A stretch of 64,000 bases of DNA from Plecoglossus altivelis (Eukaryota > Chordata > Actinopteri > Osmeriformes > Plecoglossidae), in NCBI GenBank assembly GCA_036571765.1, contig BROE01000010.1, positions 12,080,034 through 12,144,033 on the forward strand, in the 5' to 3' direction. The notes beneath the pieces are model-generated. The model saw only the letters and a list, made by a program, of their open reading frames with translations, was not told where the DNA came from and did no database searches. The translations under genes and the position numbers were made by a program. Shown here one piece after another: positions 43,147 through 53,999 of this stretch (position 1 is its first letter; each line of letters begins with the position of its first letter).

Positions 43147-46100
43147 ATACACGGCAAGAAATGACAGACTCTCATAAAGCCTGCCTAAAAGACTAAAAAG
43201 CCTGCACTGTTGCCACACACACACGCACACACACATCTACAGTCACATACACACACACACCTTCATGTAGGTGTGAGTATGAGGCTGGATAGTGGGTCCC
43301 TCTGTGGCTTTCTACTAGTAGCTGTAGAATTTTTGCTTCACTAACCACACGCCCATTTGGTTCTACAGCTGTCAGTCAAATGGACGTTCCGCCCCTTCCC
43401 TTACTAACCACACCCGTGTCTGCCCTCAGTTCCACAGAGAGACCCACTAGCAGCCAATTACACAGCAGCCTGACCCATCGTCATGGGGACTAGGTCGTTC
43501 TTTTAAGGAGAGGACCCACTCTCTGGAATAGAACGCTGCCCTCTGATCTCTAGTCTCTGGCTTCTAACTCCCTAGCTCCTAGCTCCTCTTCCCTACAGGG
43601 AAGGAGCTGAGAGTAGAGGAAGAGGAGGAGAGGAGGAGAGAAAGTAGAAAGGGGTGTAAGTGGGTGGGGGCAGAGTAAAGTAGAAGGAATGCAGTGGAGG
43701 GGGTGGGTGGGAAGGAGGAGGTGAGGGGACGGCTGCTGTAGACGGTTAGGTCATACCACGGCTTACGTCTGAGTTAAGGGGGCGGGACTTCCTGTCTCCT
43801 TCACTCAGACACTGGCCAGAGCTGCTGTCTGTCACCATAAAGACCAGACTTCACCTCTATGTGTCGTTTCACACCCCTGGGGATGTCTCTTCATGCCAGA
43901 TAGTGTGAGAGTGCGTGTGTGCGTGTATGTGTGTGCGTTTGATGCCTAATGAGTTAATTCCATCTCCAGTGTGTGTGATTAATGTAGAGGGATGTTAGTT
44001 TGTTTACATGTTGTGTTGTGTACAGCGAGGGGAGGGCGGGTCGTCTATTTTTCTACATGAACGCCATGTAAAGATGCTTCACCGTTTTACTATCTGTGGC
44101 CCCGCCTGCCTGAAATCTTACCAGAGCTTTTTACTGAACAAAGCCCCCCTTAGATGACCGAATATGATTCAGCTAGCTATGAAAATGTATGAATTGTAAT
44201 TAATATGTATGAATATGTATGTTTGCTCAATCTGACAGTACTGCTTTAGCTAATGAAGCCTTTAACAATGTTTACACAGACCGATGCAGACAGACAGGGC
44301 AGCCATATCCACATGCAGTTGTCTAATACCGGGAATCACGGCAAAAGTTACGACGTTCTGGTAACCGCGACAACACCACCGGTAGCCACAGCAGCAGCAG
44401 TCTGGTCCTGTTAACCAAGGACAGCCATCTGATCTGCCAGAAGGTGTTTATTCACATGACAGTATTGTAGTTGTAATTCCTTATTTGGGACTTCCTGTAT
44501 ACGGTCCTTCTATATAAGCGAAGATTTTGTATGCTGGTAAAGTGAGACTAAAATGCATGGCAGCATACGGTTAGTTAACATTTGATTATACTCTTCACGA
44601 CAAACATAGAATAAAGTTCATCCCGGCTCAGACATGCAGGGATCGACAGTTATACCACACAAGTTGTGTGCTTATTGCGTTGCTCGCGATAGCGTTCGTC
44701 TTTATTAAAAGACGAGCGCCGGCTCGCGACAAAGAACTTGTTAGGTTGGGCCTGGTCGTTGGGCCTGGTCGTTGGGCCTGGTCGTTGGGCCTGGTCGTCG
44801 GGCCAGCGGATTCCTTGTCAACGCCAGAGCGTTGATGTCAGTCTGATGCGCTCTGATTGGTTCACTGGTCTCTCCCGTGAACCTCCCGTTAGCGACTGAA
44901 GGCTGTTGTTTTTGTGTTGTTTGTTTTTGTGTTTCTTGAGTCGAAAAGGACGCCACAAGTACACCCAACAGCCTGATAACTTAGCACTAATGTGTGCTGT
45001 GAGTGTAGGACGGTCATGTAGGACAGTGCTGCATTCAGATCTGCTCTGTGAATGACTGCTCTGCTAATCCCAAATGTAATGGTTGCACTTGATGTCTGAA
45101 ACATTTACAAGTGACATGAATGTACAAATGGAAAATGTACACAAACTATTCCTAGCTTTATTACCAGTGTCATGCGGTCTTTAATGTAGAGAATATTGAC
45201 ATGTATGATGATTAAAATCTCCTTGGAGACGCCAGGCTGGTGTGATTCTTCACTCAACTGACCAATGATGGTCGAGGAGCCACCGCACGGATTGTGTGTT
45301 GGTTGCATTCGATATCCACGGTGTGATGTGATTGGTCCGTGGGAGCTTCCTGTTCGATCGTATCACAATGTTGTCACGGAGACTTAAACATCCAGCGGAG
45401 TTTCCACCCACCAGCCCTCTCATCAGCCTGAGAAGTCACCAAGAATTATGGGATGTTCTTGTGAGGATGGCCAGACATTATGGGATGCAGACTACAAGCT
45501 ATCTTGGCTTCTCAGACTTGTCCCATCAGACATCTCTGAAAGCCACCCCCTTTCTATCCTAGTACCCTAGCAACAGCAGACCTGAACGATATTACATAAC
45601 ACTGCCACAGCTCTCCTATTGGTTGCTTGTCTTATCTTTGGAAGTGGGATTGGCTGTGGGGATGATTGGCAGGCGTCTGACCCAGTGGTGTGTTGCAGGG
45701 TGTGCTGACCTGCACCTGCTGGACATGCTGAGTCCCCAGGAGAGGAAGAGGCAGGGCTACACTCACGAGCTCATCCTCACGGAGGAGAACTATGTCAACG
45801 ACCTGCAGCTGGTCACAGAGGTACACACCTAGACATACACATCCAGCAATCTTTAGGCTAAAGCACAGACTTATCCTTACACACATTCTTGACATGACTT
45901 CCAATGAAACTGCCATGGCCCCATAGCTCCGTGTCAGTAACCCATGGGGGCCCCATAGCTCCGTGTCAGTAACCCATGGGGGCCTCTCATAGCTCCGTGT
46001 CAGTAACCCATGGGGGCCCCATAGCTGCGTGTCAGTAACCCATGGCTGCGTGTGCAGGTGTTCCAGAAGCCTCTGCTGGAGTCGGAGGTACTGACCGAGA

Positions 46101-48540
46101 AGGAGGTGGGCATGATCTTCGTCAACTGGAAGGAGCTCATCATGTGCAACATCAAACTGCTCAAGTAGGCCCTCTTCTGTCTTTCTCTGGCACTGCACCC
46201 TCCGGGTCTAAAACCCACCCTAGCCACACACTGCTCTGCCCCGGACTGGGCTGAGGGGACTGGACCCTGACCTCCCTCCCTCCTCCTCCACCCCCCCCCC
46301 CCCCCTCCCCCCCAGGGCCCTGAGAGTCAGGAAGAAGATGTCTGGCGAACGGATGCCAGTGAAGATGATTGGGGACATCCTGACCTCCCAGCTGCCGCAC
46401 ATGCAGCCGTACATCCGCTTCTGCTCCTGCCAGCTGAACGGAGCCACGCTCATCCAGCAGAAGACCGACGAGGTGCCCGACTTCAAGGACTTTGTTAAGG
46501 TAACCGGGGGCCCGGGTGTCATGGGAACACACGGCGGTGTCGCGGTTTAGACACTCAGGTGGGGAATGTACCTGGTCGTTATGGTAATGTGTGTGTGTGT
46601 GTGCGCAGAGGCTGGCTATGGACCCTCGCTGTAAAGGCATGCCTCTGTCCAGCTTCCTGCTCAAGCCCATGCAGAGGGTCACACGCTACCCACTCATCAT
46701 CAAGAATGTACGTATCTACACACACACACACACACACGTATACAACAACACACACTGGCACAGACACACACAAAATCATGGACCGCCAGCGATGTGCGTC
46801 TGTTCTGTATGTGTGTAGATCCTGGAGAACACTCCAGAGGCCCACCCAGACCACAGCCACCTGAAGGCAGCTCTGGAGAAGGCTGAGGAGCTGTGCTCCC
46901 AGGTCAACGAGGGGGTCAGGGAGAAGGAGAACTCTGATAGGCTGGAGTGGATTCAGGCTCACGTGCAGTGCGAGGGGCTGTCTGAGGTAAGAACATTGCA
47001 ACGAACGGAACTTCCGCCAGAACAAAATCACCTCCAAGGTGGCTTTTACACGCCTTCATTCGCCTGCGTTTCCTTCCAGCAACTGGTGTTCAACTCGGTC
47101 ACCAACTGCCTCGGCCCCCGGAAGTTCCTCCACAGTGGGCGCCTCTACAAGGCCAAGAGCAACAAAGAGCTGTACGGCTTCCTGTTCAACGACTTCCTGC
47201 TGCTCACGCAGGTCACCAAGCCCTTGGGAGCATCCAACTCTGACAAGGTGTTCAGCACCAAGTCTCACCTGCTCTACCGCATGTACAAGACCGTAAGTAC
47301 ACACGCACGCATACACACACACACACGCAGACCTTGGCTGCCTGTTCTGTTTTGACCCTTGAACCCTGACCCCCTGACCCCTGCCCCAGCAGCCCATCTT
47401 CCTAAACGAGGTCCTGGTGAAACTGCCCACCGACCCCTCGGGGGACGAGCCCATCTTCCATATCTCGCACATCGACCGCGTCTACACCATCCGTGCTGAG
47501 AGCATCAACGAGAGGTAGGGGGGCGTGTCAAAGTACACGCATGTACGTGCGTGCTCAGACACGCACATGCATGAGTGTACTTTTTTTGACATCCATGGTT
47601 TCTCATGCCCCTCTTTCACACACACACACACACACACTTCAATCCTTTCTGTTTGCGTGCGCGCAGGACGGCCTGGGTGCAGAAGATCAAGGCAGCATCA
47701 GAACTCTTCATCGAGACAGAGAAGAAGAAGAGAGAGAAGGCCTACCTGGGTATGATCGTCGTTGTCGTCGTCGCTCGCTCGTCTAATGCTGATCGTTTGT
47801 TTTCTTTGTGTGAATATCTAACGTGTGTGTGTGTGCATGTGTGTGCGTGTGTGTGTGCGTGCGTGTGCGTGTGTGTGTGTGTTTGCGTGTGTGTGTGCGT
47901 GTGTGTGTGTGTTTCCAGTAAGATCTCAGAGAGCTACAGGCATCGGCAGACTGATGGTCAACATCGTGGAGGGCATCGAGCTCAAACCCTGCCGTTCCCA
48001 CGGTGACGACACACACTTGCTTTACACGCTTGCCCCCCTTATACACACAAACGTTACCCTGCTCCCAGTCTATTCAAACTTGCGCCTTCAACCGGGTGCT
48101 GATGTTACTGCCCTTGACGATGTTCCCATGGTGATGTTTGTCAGGGAAGAGTAACCCCTACTGTGAGGTGACCATGGGCTCCCAGTGCCACATCACCAAA
48201 ACCCTGCAGGACACGCTGAACCCCAAGTGGAACTCCAACTGCCAGTTCTTCATCAAAGATCTGGAGCAAGACGTCCTCTGTGTCACTGTGTTCGAGAGGG
48301 ACCAGTTCTCACCTGACGGTCAGACTACATACACACACACAGTCCCTGAATACACTCTCTCTGACACACACACACACACACTGCCTAAGCAGCTCTGTCT
48401 GACACCGGGACTCTCTGATACACACTAGGAAAACACTAATTCTGACACACACACATCCACTCTATCTAAACGCATGTCTGTCTAACACACGTAGACATAT
48501 TCCATTCATTCACACCTGCTACAGACTGTGCTCAGTGTTG

Positions 48541-48571
<31 letters not shown>

Positions 48572-48747
48572 TGCGCGCGTGCGTGCGCGCGTGTGTAGAC
48601 TTCCTGGGCAGGACAGAGATCCGGTTGGCTGACATCAAGAAGGACCAGGGCTCTAAAGGACCAATCACCAAGCGTCTGCTACTGCATGAGGTCCCTACTG
48701 GAGAGATTGTCGTGCGACTCGATCTGCAGCTGTTCGAGGAGCCATAG
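32913..48747 (+). CDS. itsn1: Intersectin 1 (endocytic scaffold and Cdc42 GEF), interrupted by an assembly gap
   Basis: About 39 coding exons in phase. The start [10 protein letters not shown] is at 32913-32940. EH1 lies in 33063-33158, 33310-33373 and 33785-33958 (DMNSDGKMD); EH2 in 34732-34841, 34950-35013 and 35113-35250 ([13 protein letters not shown]). The coiled coil spans 35655-38111, then a 500-N gap removes its end. SH3A is at 38963-39084 with microexon 39290-39304 and 39646-40022. SH3B is at 40516-40724, SH3C 41052-41218, SH3D 41463-41584 plus 41739-41862, SH3E 41978-42172. The RhoGEF DH and PH domains lie in 45699-47749 ([15 protein letters not shown]) and C2 in 47919-48747 ([21 protein letters not shown]), ending LQLFEEP. 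It links clathrin endocytosis to Cdc42. Least certain: the junction near 33958-34106 and the exon ending at 38863. Confidence 0.95.
33535..33784. repeat. Polypyrimidine CT/CCCT tract before itsn1 exon 4
   Basis: About 250 bp of nearly pure pyrimidine on the plus strand, in degenerate CTCTCTCGCTCCC units, running into the acceptor at 33784. Confidence 0.9.
34355..34562. repeat. CT-rich minisatellite before itsn1 exon 34563
   Basis: Degenerate CTCTCTCCTCTCTCCTGCT units for about 200 bp up to the acceptor at 34562. Confidence 0.9.
36337..36383. repeat. (GT)n microsatellite at itsn1 acceptor
   Basis: About 23 GT units followed directly by TCAG and exon 36389-36529, so the exon lacks a normal pyrimidine tract. 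Confidence 0.9.
36722..37838. repeat. 1.1-kb array of (CA)n blocks spaced by CTGTTACTGCT
   Basis: About thirty (CA)5-20 blocks regularly separated by CTGTTACTGCTC or CTGATACTGCTC linkers, filling most of the intron between exons 36629-36716 and 37972-38111. Open frames across it are Thr-His runs. Confidence 0.95.
38162..38661. other. Assembly gap (500 N)
   Basis: Exactly 500 N, a usual placeholder for a gap of unknown size. It falls inside itsn1 between coiled-coil exon 37972-38111 and the exon ending at 38863. The codons expected between FNTQLK and the pre-SH3A linker are missing. Confidence 0.99.
39121..39244. repeat. GTGTGAGA repeat upstream of the itsn1 microexon
   Basis: About 120 bp of GTGTGAGAGT units ending about 45 bp before the 15-nt microexon. 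Confidence 0.9.
39290..39304 (+). other. itsn1: itsn1 15-nt SH3A microexon (VKGEW)
   Basis: CTGAAG|GTGAAAGGGGAGTGG|GTAAGT: a 15-nt exon encoding Val-Lys-Gly-Glu-Trp between exon 38963-39084 and exon 39646-40022. It is phase 0 on both sides. The human ITSN1 SH3A domain has the same five residues from a neuron-included microexon. Two TGC motifs (39271, 39281) lie just upstream, the kind of element used by the neuronal factor SRRM4. Neuronal use in this fish is inferred. Confidence 0.9.
40740..40806. repeat. 17-bp tandem repeat in itsn1 intron
   Basis: Three to four copies of GATCATTCCAGGTCTA, one with G for A, just after the SH3B exon. Confidence 0.85.
42909..44640 (+). other. itsn1: Alternative terminal exon of the short itsn1 isoform
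   Basis: Acceptor CCTCTCTCCAG at 42898-42908. Exon 41978-42172 ends DPSQQ plus a lone T. Splicing here adds GA and makes TGA, so the product would end DPSQQ, exactly as human ITSN1-S, which stops after SH3E and lacks DH-PH-C2. The 1.7-kb exon would be 3'UTR and ends near AATAAA at 44610-44615. Not proven by transcripts. Confidence 0.7.
44610..44615 (+). terminator. Poly(A) signal for short itsn1 isoform
   Basis: AATAAA within the long intron between SH3E and DH exons, downstream of the alternative terminal exon. Confidence 0.55.
44747..44806. repeat. 13-bp tandem repeat
   Basis: Four to five near-perfect copies of GGGCCTGGTCGTT in the itsn1 SH3E-DH intron. Confidence 0.9.
45913..46047. repeat. 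32-34 bp tandem repeat next to itsn1 exon 46058
   Basis: Four copies of a unit containing CGTGTCAGTAACCCATGG and GGGCCCCATAGCT. The last copy reaches to within about 10 bp of the acceptor. Confidence 0.9.
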
Positions 48748-49534
48748 TCGCCGCTCTTCGCCTCTCCCAGACTCCGCCCCCAGACTCCACCCCCAGACTC
48801 CACCCCCTAGTCCCTCACCCTAGCAGGCCCCAACCTGCTGTAATATTACTGTAGTGATACTGTCATCCCGCTGCCCCCATGGGTTCCATCCACTGCTCAT
48901 CAGTGTGTGTGTGTCTGTGTGTGTGTGTGTGTGTGTGTGTATGCGTGCGTGTGTGTGAGTGTGACAATGTGCGTGTATGTCTTACTTGGCATTGTATAGT
49001 TCTTTGATGTATTTTAATGGGATGAGGATGAGGAGTGTGTGATATCAGGAGACTTGGAGAGAATCAGATATTTCACAGCATCAGACCAGGACAGTAGGCG
49101 GTGTTGACCTGACGGACTGCACGTGTGCGTCGGCGGTGCGTGTACAGTTGAAGTACTTTGGATGAGACTACTGTAGTTAATTTATTCACGTTAGTTAGCC
49201 GACGGTAAGGGTGCAGTAGATTATTGTGTCTCACCAGCTGCGTGTGTGAGTGTGTGTGTGACAAAAAGAGAGAGAGATTGAGAGGGTGAGAGAAAAGCTG
49301 TTAATTGAATTGCTTGATGGATTCCTGAATGGAGGACAAAGATGATGATGATGATGAAGACTAGTCCCCCCTCCTGCCCTGGTAGCCCTTCCCCAGCCCC
49401 CTAACCCCCCCTCCCCACCACGTCTGTGAATATTGTTCAAATATTAATATATGACATCAGCTCCGTAGAAGAACCATGTTGATGACAGCATATTGTTATC
49501 AAAGTATCAGAAGTGTATTGTCTTAAGTGTTGAA

Positions 49535-49540
49535 AATAAA
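49535..49540 (+). terminator. Poly(A) signal of long itsn1
   Basis: AATAAA 788 bp after the itsn1 stop and 388 bp before the next gene's start codon. Confidence 0.65.
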
Positions 49541-49927
49541 ATTCAATTGGACCAAGAAGGCTCCATAGTGTGAGTGAGTCCGTGTGTCTGCGGTGTTTTG
49601 AAAGGCCCACGTTGTACATTGTGTTCACTCCTGTCTGGGGGCGTCGTCGTAAAGCGTTTACGTGACATTTAGGGGGAGGGGGCGTTTCAATACGTTTCAA
49701 GTATGTTTATGCAACAAGGGGACCATTGGAGAGGACATACTACGACGTGAAGGTTTGCTGGATATAAAATAGACATTTTAACGTTTAGCATCAACATAAT
49801 TTACTCTTGTCATGTCCTGCACGCCATGTGTGAATTTCGTTCAACGTGAACATTCCGTTCTTTATACAGCGGAGGAACCGAAGTAGTAGGTCTCCGTCGC
49901 AGAGGACGCCGTTCTGAGAGCACAGAC

Positions 49928-50421
49928 ATGGCGGCGTCCTTGCTCCACACAGGACGTCGCAGCTGTCTGCAGGTACCTAAACGTTATTTATCATAGTGAT
50001 GTTCATACACATATATATTATAGAATATCATAAATTTCCCTGCCCCACTATTAACATGAATATGTGTTTTCTGTCCCGGCTAATTGCCAGGGAAGCTGAC
50101 AAACAACTTAATACATATGAATTCTCATATAGGCTATTAACTCTTGTAAGTTATAGTGTGTTTGTCGAGTCCTCCGGGCGATGCGTAAAAGGGGTGTGAC
50201 TGATGTGTGTGTGTGTGTGTTCATTTGTGTGTGTTGTTATTCCTCTAGATATGTTGTCAGCTGATAGGGGTTGGAGCTCTGATTCGTCTGTTGTCTTGTG
50301 GTTCTGTTCTGACCAGGGTCTGCAGGTGGCGATGTGGAGCAGGCTGGGACCTCATGCAGCACTCAGCTCCACTGCTGCTGACAGCAGGACCAGGAGGACA
50401 CACATTAGTAAGGCCTACATA

Positions 50422-50465
<44 letters not shown>

Positions 50466-50586
50466 CACACACAGACACTCATCAGCAAGGCCATGCACAC
50501 TCTCTCGCGCACATATCAGCAAGGCCTGTACACACACACTCTCACACACTCACACACACACAGCAAGGCCTGTACGCACAATTTCT

Positions 50587-50633
<47 letters not shown>

Positions 50634-53600
50634 CAGAAAGGCCTACTCTCATTCTAATGTAAATCCATCCATTAATAAAACCTACCATTCTCCTTATCTT
50701 TTCCTCTCTTTATATCACGTACCCACCTCTATCACATGCTATGCTGTATGAATTGTGCTGAGCCAACAGAACGCAACAGTATGACAAAATTAGATATCAG
50801 CTCTGCCTGCTACTGATTGGTTGTCTGGGAGCAATTATCATTGCAAAGATGCATTTAAACAGTAGACGCCTCTGCCATATTGGTTGGCATAGCAACGGTT
50901 ATGAGAAAGGCTGTTATTGATAATTCTGTTCTCTGCAGCACATATACCAAGTTCAATTGAATAAAAAGCATTTAAAAATAAATATCATTGTGTTGTGTTT
51001 GTCTATCAATAGTTTTAATTTATCAATTCTATAAGTATATATATACTGTATATTAAGGTTTGAACAACAAGTTTACGATAACAGTAACATCCAGTTGATC
51101 TCAGTGCTATGGCAAACATAAGACAGTTAAATAATATCACCACACTCCCTCTGAGATAGTCATTAAAAAGTTCTCCATGCTGTGTAACAGCACGTTTCAT
51201 ATACCTGCTTTCTCCCTGCCCGACGCAGAGAAGGCCAAACCTCAGCCTGCTGTCGACATCGCCAAGCTGCTGCAGAGTCTGCGTTCTGCCAAGACAAGCA
51301 AAACTACAGACACTGCCCCCTCTGGGATCGCTGTGGCTGTGAGTCACTCAGGGCCTCCTGCCCCTGACCCCCACCCTGACTTTGTCCCCGTCTCCGATCT
51401 GCACCCTTCAAGCCAAGATAAAGACCTCAGGGCAGAGCCTGTTGAAGATCTTTCTCCCCTTAGAGCAGAGCCTGTAGAAGATTCTGTTACAGCTACACTA
51501 GCTGCCCCACTTACCCCTGAACTGCCCTCCGACACTACCGTAGCTACACTAGCAGACTCAGTTACCCCTGAACTACCGTCCGAAATGACCATAGCTACAT
51601 CTGCTGCCCCACTTACCCCTGAACTGCCCTCTGACATTACCGTAGCTACACCAGCTGACCCAGATACCCCTGAACTACCTTCCGACACTACCATAGCTAT
51701 ACTAGCTGCCCCAGGTACCCCTGAACTGCCCTCGGACACTACCATAGCTACACCAGCTGCCTCAGTTACCCCTGAAGTACCCTCAGACATCACCCCGCCC
51801 ACAGAAATGACGAGGGCTGTACCGGCTGCCCTCGTTATAGCAGAAGTTGCAACTGAGACAGAACCTGCCGCAGCGTCTGCATGTGCCCCAGGAGACGCCA
51901 TATCTGCCTCAACGGAAACTACAGTTGCCCCTGTAACAGAGGAGGAGGTAACCATTTCAACTTTCACCCCAGAAGTTCCCTCAGGACAAGATGTTGTTGA
52001 CCCCGAAGTCACCCTGAAAGTTGCCTCAGTAGAAGTCCCAACTGCCCCAGTAGACACTGAAGTTACCCCAGTAGAGGTGGTAACTGCCCCGGTAGAGTTG
52101 GAAATGGCCCCAATAGAAATGGCCCCAACTGCCCCTGTAGAAGCTGCAGTTGCTCAAGTATCAGTCCCAACTGCCCCTGTAGAAGCTGCAGTTGCCCCAG
52201 TAGAGGTGGAAGCTCTCCCAGTTGAGGTTACTACATCTTCTGTTCAGACTGTTATTGCCCCAACAGAACACGCTGTTCCACTTGCTTTAGAAATGAGTGT
52301 TGCTCCAGTAGAAGCTGCAGTTGCCCCAGTAGAAGTCACAACTGCCCCTGTAGCAGCTGAGGTTTCCCCTGTCCAGGTCACAATTACCCCTGTTGAAGCT
52401 GAAGTTGCCCCTGTGCAGGTCACAGTTGCCCCAGCAGAAGCTGAAGTTGCCCTTGTAGAGTTGGAAGTTGCACCAGTAGCATTGACAACTGCCCCTGTAG
52501 AAGCTGCAGTCGCCCCAGTAGAGGCCACAATTCCCCATGTAGGAGCTGATGTTGCCCCAGTCGAGGTGAAGGTTCTCCCAGTTGAGGTCACTGCAGCTCC
52601 TGTACAAACTGAAGTTGCCCCAGTAGACGTCACAACTGCCTCAGTAGAAGCTGAAGTTGCCCCTGTAGACGTCACAACTGCCTCAGTAGAAGCTGAAGTT
52701 GCCCCAGTAGACGTCACAACTGCCCCTGAAGAAGCAGACCTTGCCCCAGTAGAATTCATAACAGCCCTAGAAGATCCTGTAGACACCCCTCCTTCAGAGA
52801 GAATCTCCATGACAACAGACTCACATGTAGAGGTCATCAGTGGAGCACCAGTCGCCTCTGCTATTGGCCAGGGCCTTGAAGCTGAGGCTGCTATTGGCCA
52901 GCAGATGGCAGCTGAAGCTGTAACTGAGCTGGAGCCTGCAGCTAACATTGCCGTTGGCCAACTGCAGGCAGCTGATGCACTCAGCCAGCAACTAGAAGAA
53001 ACAGAGGTTGCTATTGGCCAGGAGCAAGAAGAAATAAAGGTTGCAATTGGCCAGGAGCAAGAGGAAATAGAAGTTGCTACTGGCCAGGAGTTAGAAGAAA
53101 CAGAAGTTGCTATTGGCCAGGAGCTGGCATCTAAAGTTGCTATTGAGCCGGACCTGGCAGGTATGGCTGCTACGGACCAGGTGGCCCTAGTTCCAGAGAC
53201 AGTAGACCCTGAAGACTCTGTGATGTTGGGACCATGTGATGGAGCAGACACTGCTGAGGGTACATACACACATACGCACACACATGCATATACACACACA
53301 CATGCATATACACACAGCAAAACCTCAGTGTACCAGCTCTTTCCTGTCTTCAAAGCTCATAATGATGATGATGATGATGATGATGATCTCGATGATGATC
53401 TCCACTCCTCTAGTCGGTCTGGATCCGGTTCAGAAGATCTTCCTGGACAAGATCAGAGAGTACTCCACCAGGAGCCAGTGAGACCTGCACATCTATCACT
53501 CTATAAAAGTCTTTAAATGTAGCTCTGTAAACTACATATAGCTCAATACAACTATTTGTAGCTTTATATAGTCTGTAAACTATCTCGCATGTCCTGTTAA

Positions 53601-53999
53601 CTATATTTAGTTCTATAAGCTACACTGAGCTATTTGAAATGTATGTAGCCCCATAAGCCTTTGTCATCGTTCGTAAGAGATGTTTACATACGCATTCTGT
53701 GTGTCTCCTCGTCATCCTATCAGAGCTTGTGGAGGTCTGGTGGAGGCAGGGACAGAGTATGAGAAGGCCCTGTTAGAGGAGAAAGTGAAGCTCCAGCGTC
53801 TGTTTGGGGGCGGAGACCTCAGCCAGTTCCCAGAGTTTTCCTTCCCAGGTAATTCTTTGCGTGGGTCTTCTATAGCATCCCACCGTTGTAATACGTGTAC
53901 TATTTGCATCGGCTGAAAAAGTGAATTGTTTCTTACTACTCTCTCCCTCCCTTCCCTCTCTCATCAGATCCCGCTATAGATGAGGTGTCCGCTAAGTAA
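49928..53999 (+). CDS. ATP synthase coupling factor 6-like protein with giant repetitive exon
   Basis: Six exons: 49928-49972, 50317-50407, 51229-53259, 53414-53477, 53724-53848 and 53968-53999, 2,388 nt or 795 aa. The N-terminus (MAASLLHTGRRSCLQ, GLQVAMWSRLGPHAALSS, RTRRTHI) is Arg/Ser/Ala-rich without acids, like a mitochondrial presequence. The C-terminal 75 residues match ATP5PF (F6), a peripheral-stalk subunit of F1Fo ATP synthase: GLDPVQKIFLDKIREYSTRS, GGLVEAGTEYEKALLEEKVK and FGGGDLSQFPEFSFPDPAID. Between them the 2,031-nt exon encodes 677 residues of Ala/Val/Pro/Thr/Glu repeats. Skipping it keeps the frame and gives 118 aa, about the size of an F6 precursor. The start resembles human NDUFV3 (MAAPCLLRQGRAG), a PKNOX1 neighbour, but the NDUFV3 C-terminus is absent. 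F6 homology is firm; the function of the large form is unknown. Confidence 0.8.
51229..53259 (+). repeat. Protein-coding repeat cassette exon (three repeat families)
   Basis: One exon, phase 1 at both ends, open for 677 codons. Family 1 (about 51513-51795) is six 17-aa units TPELPSDTTVATLADSV-like. Family 2 (about 52024-52790) is many copies of 5-11 aa APVEV/APVEAEV-like units with T/TTA spacers. Family 3 (about 52861-53140) is AIGQELEETEV-like 11-12 aa units. Codon choices differ between copies, so the open frame looks maintained. Antisense frames opened by the repeats are shadows. Confidence 0.85.
53365..53397. repeat. (GAT)n trinucleotide tract at F6-like exon 4 acceptor
   Basis: Eight ATG/GAT repeats plus TCGATGATGAT in the intron just upstream of the acceptor at 53413. 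The large exon's frame stays open through it as poly-Asp, but that reading would lose the F6 domain frame. Confidence 0.85.

Noticed and set aside
51344..53353. Two long antisense open frames (51344-52057 and 52244-53353)
   Set aside because: Shadows of the in-frame repeats of the F6-like cassette exon; composition mirrors the sense repeats and there are no splice or homology signals.
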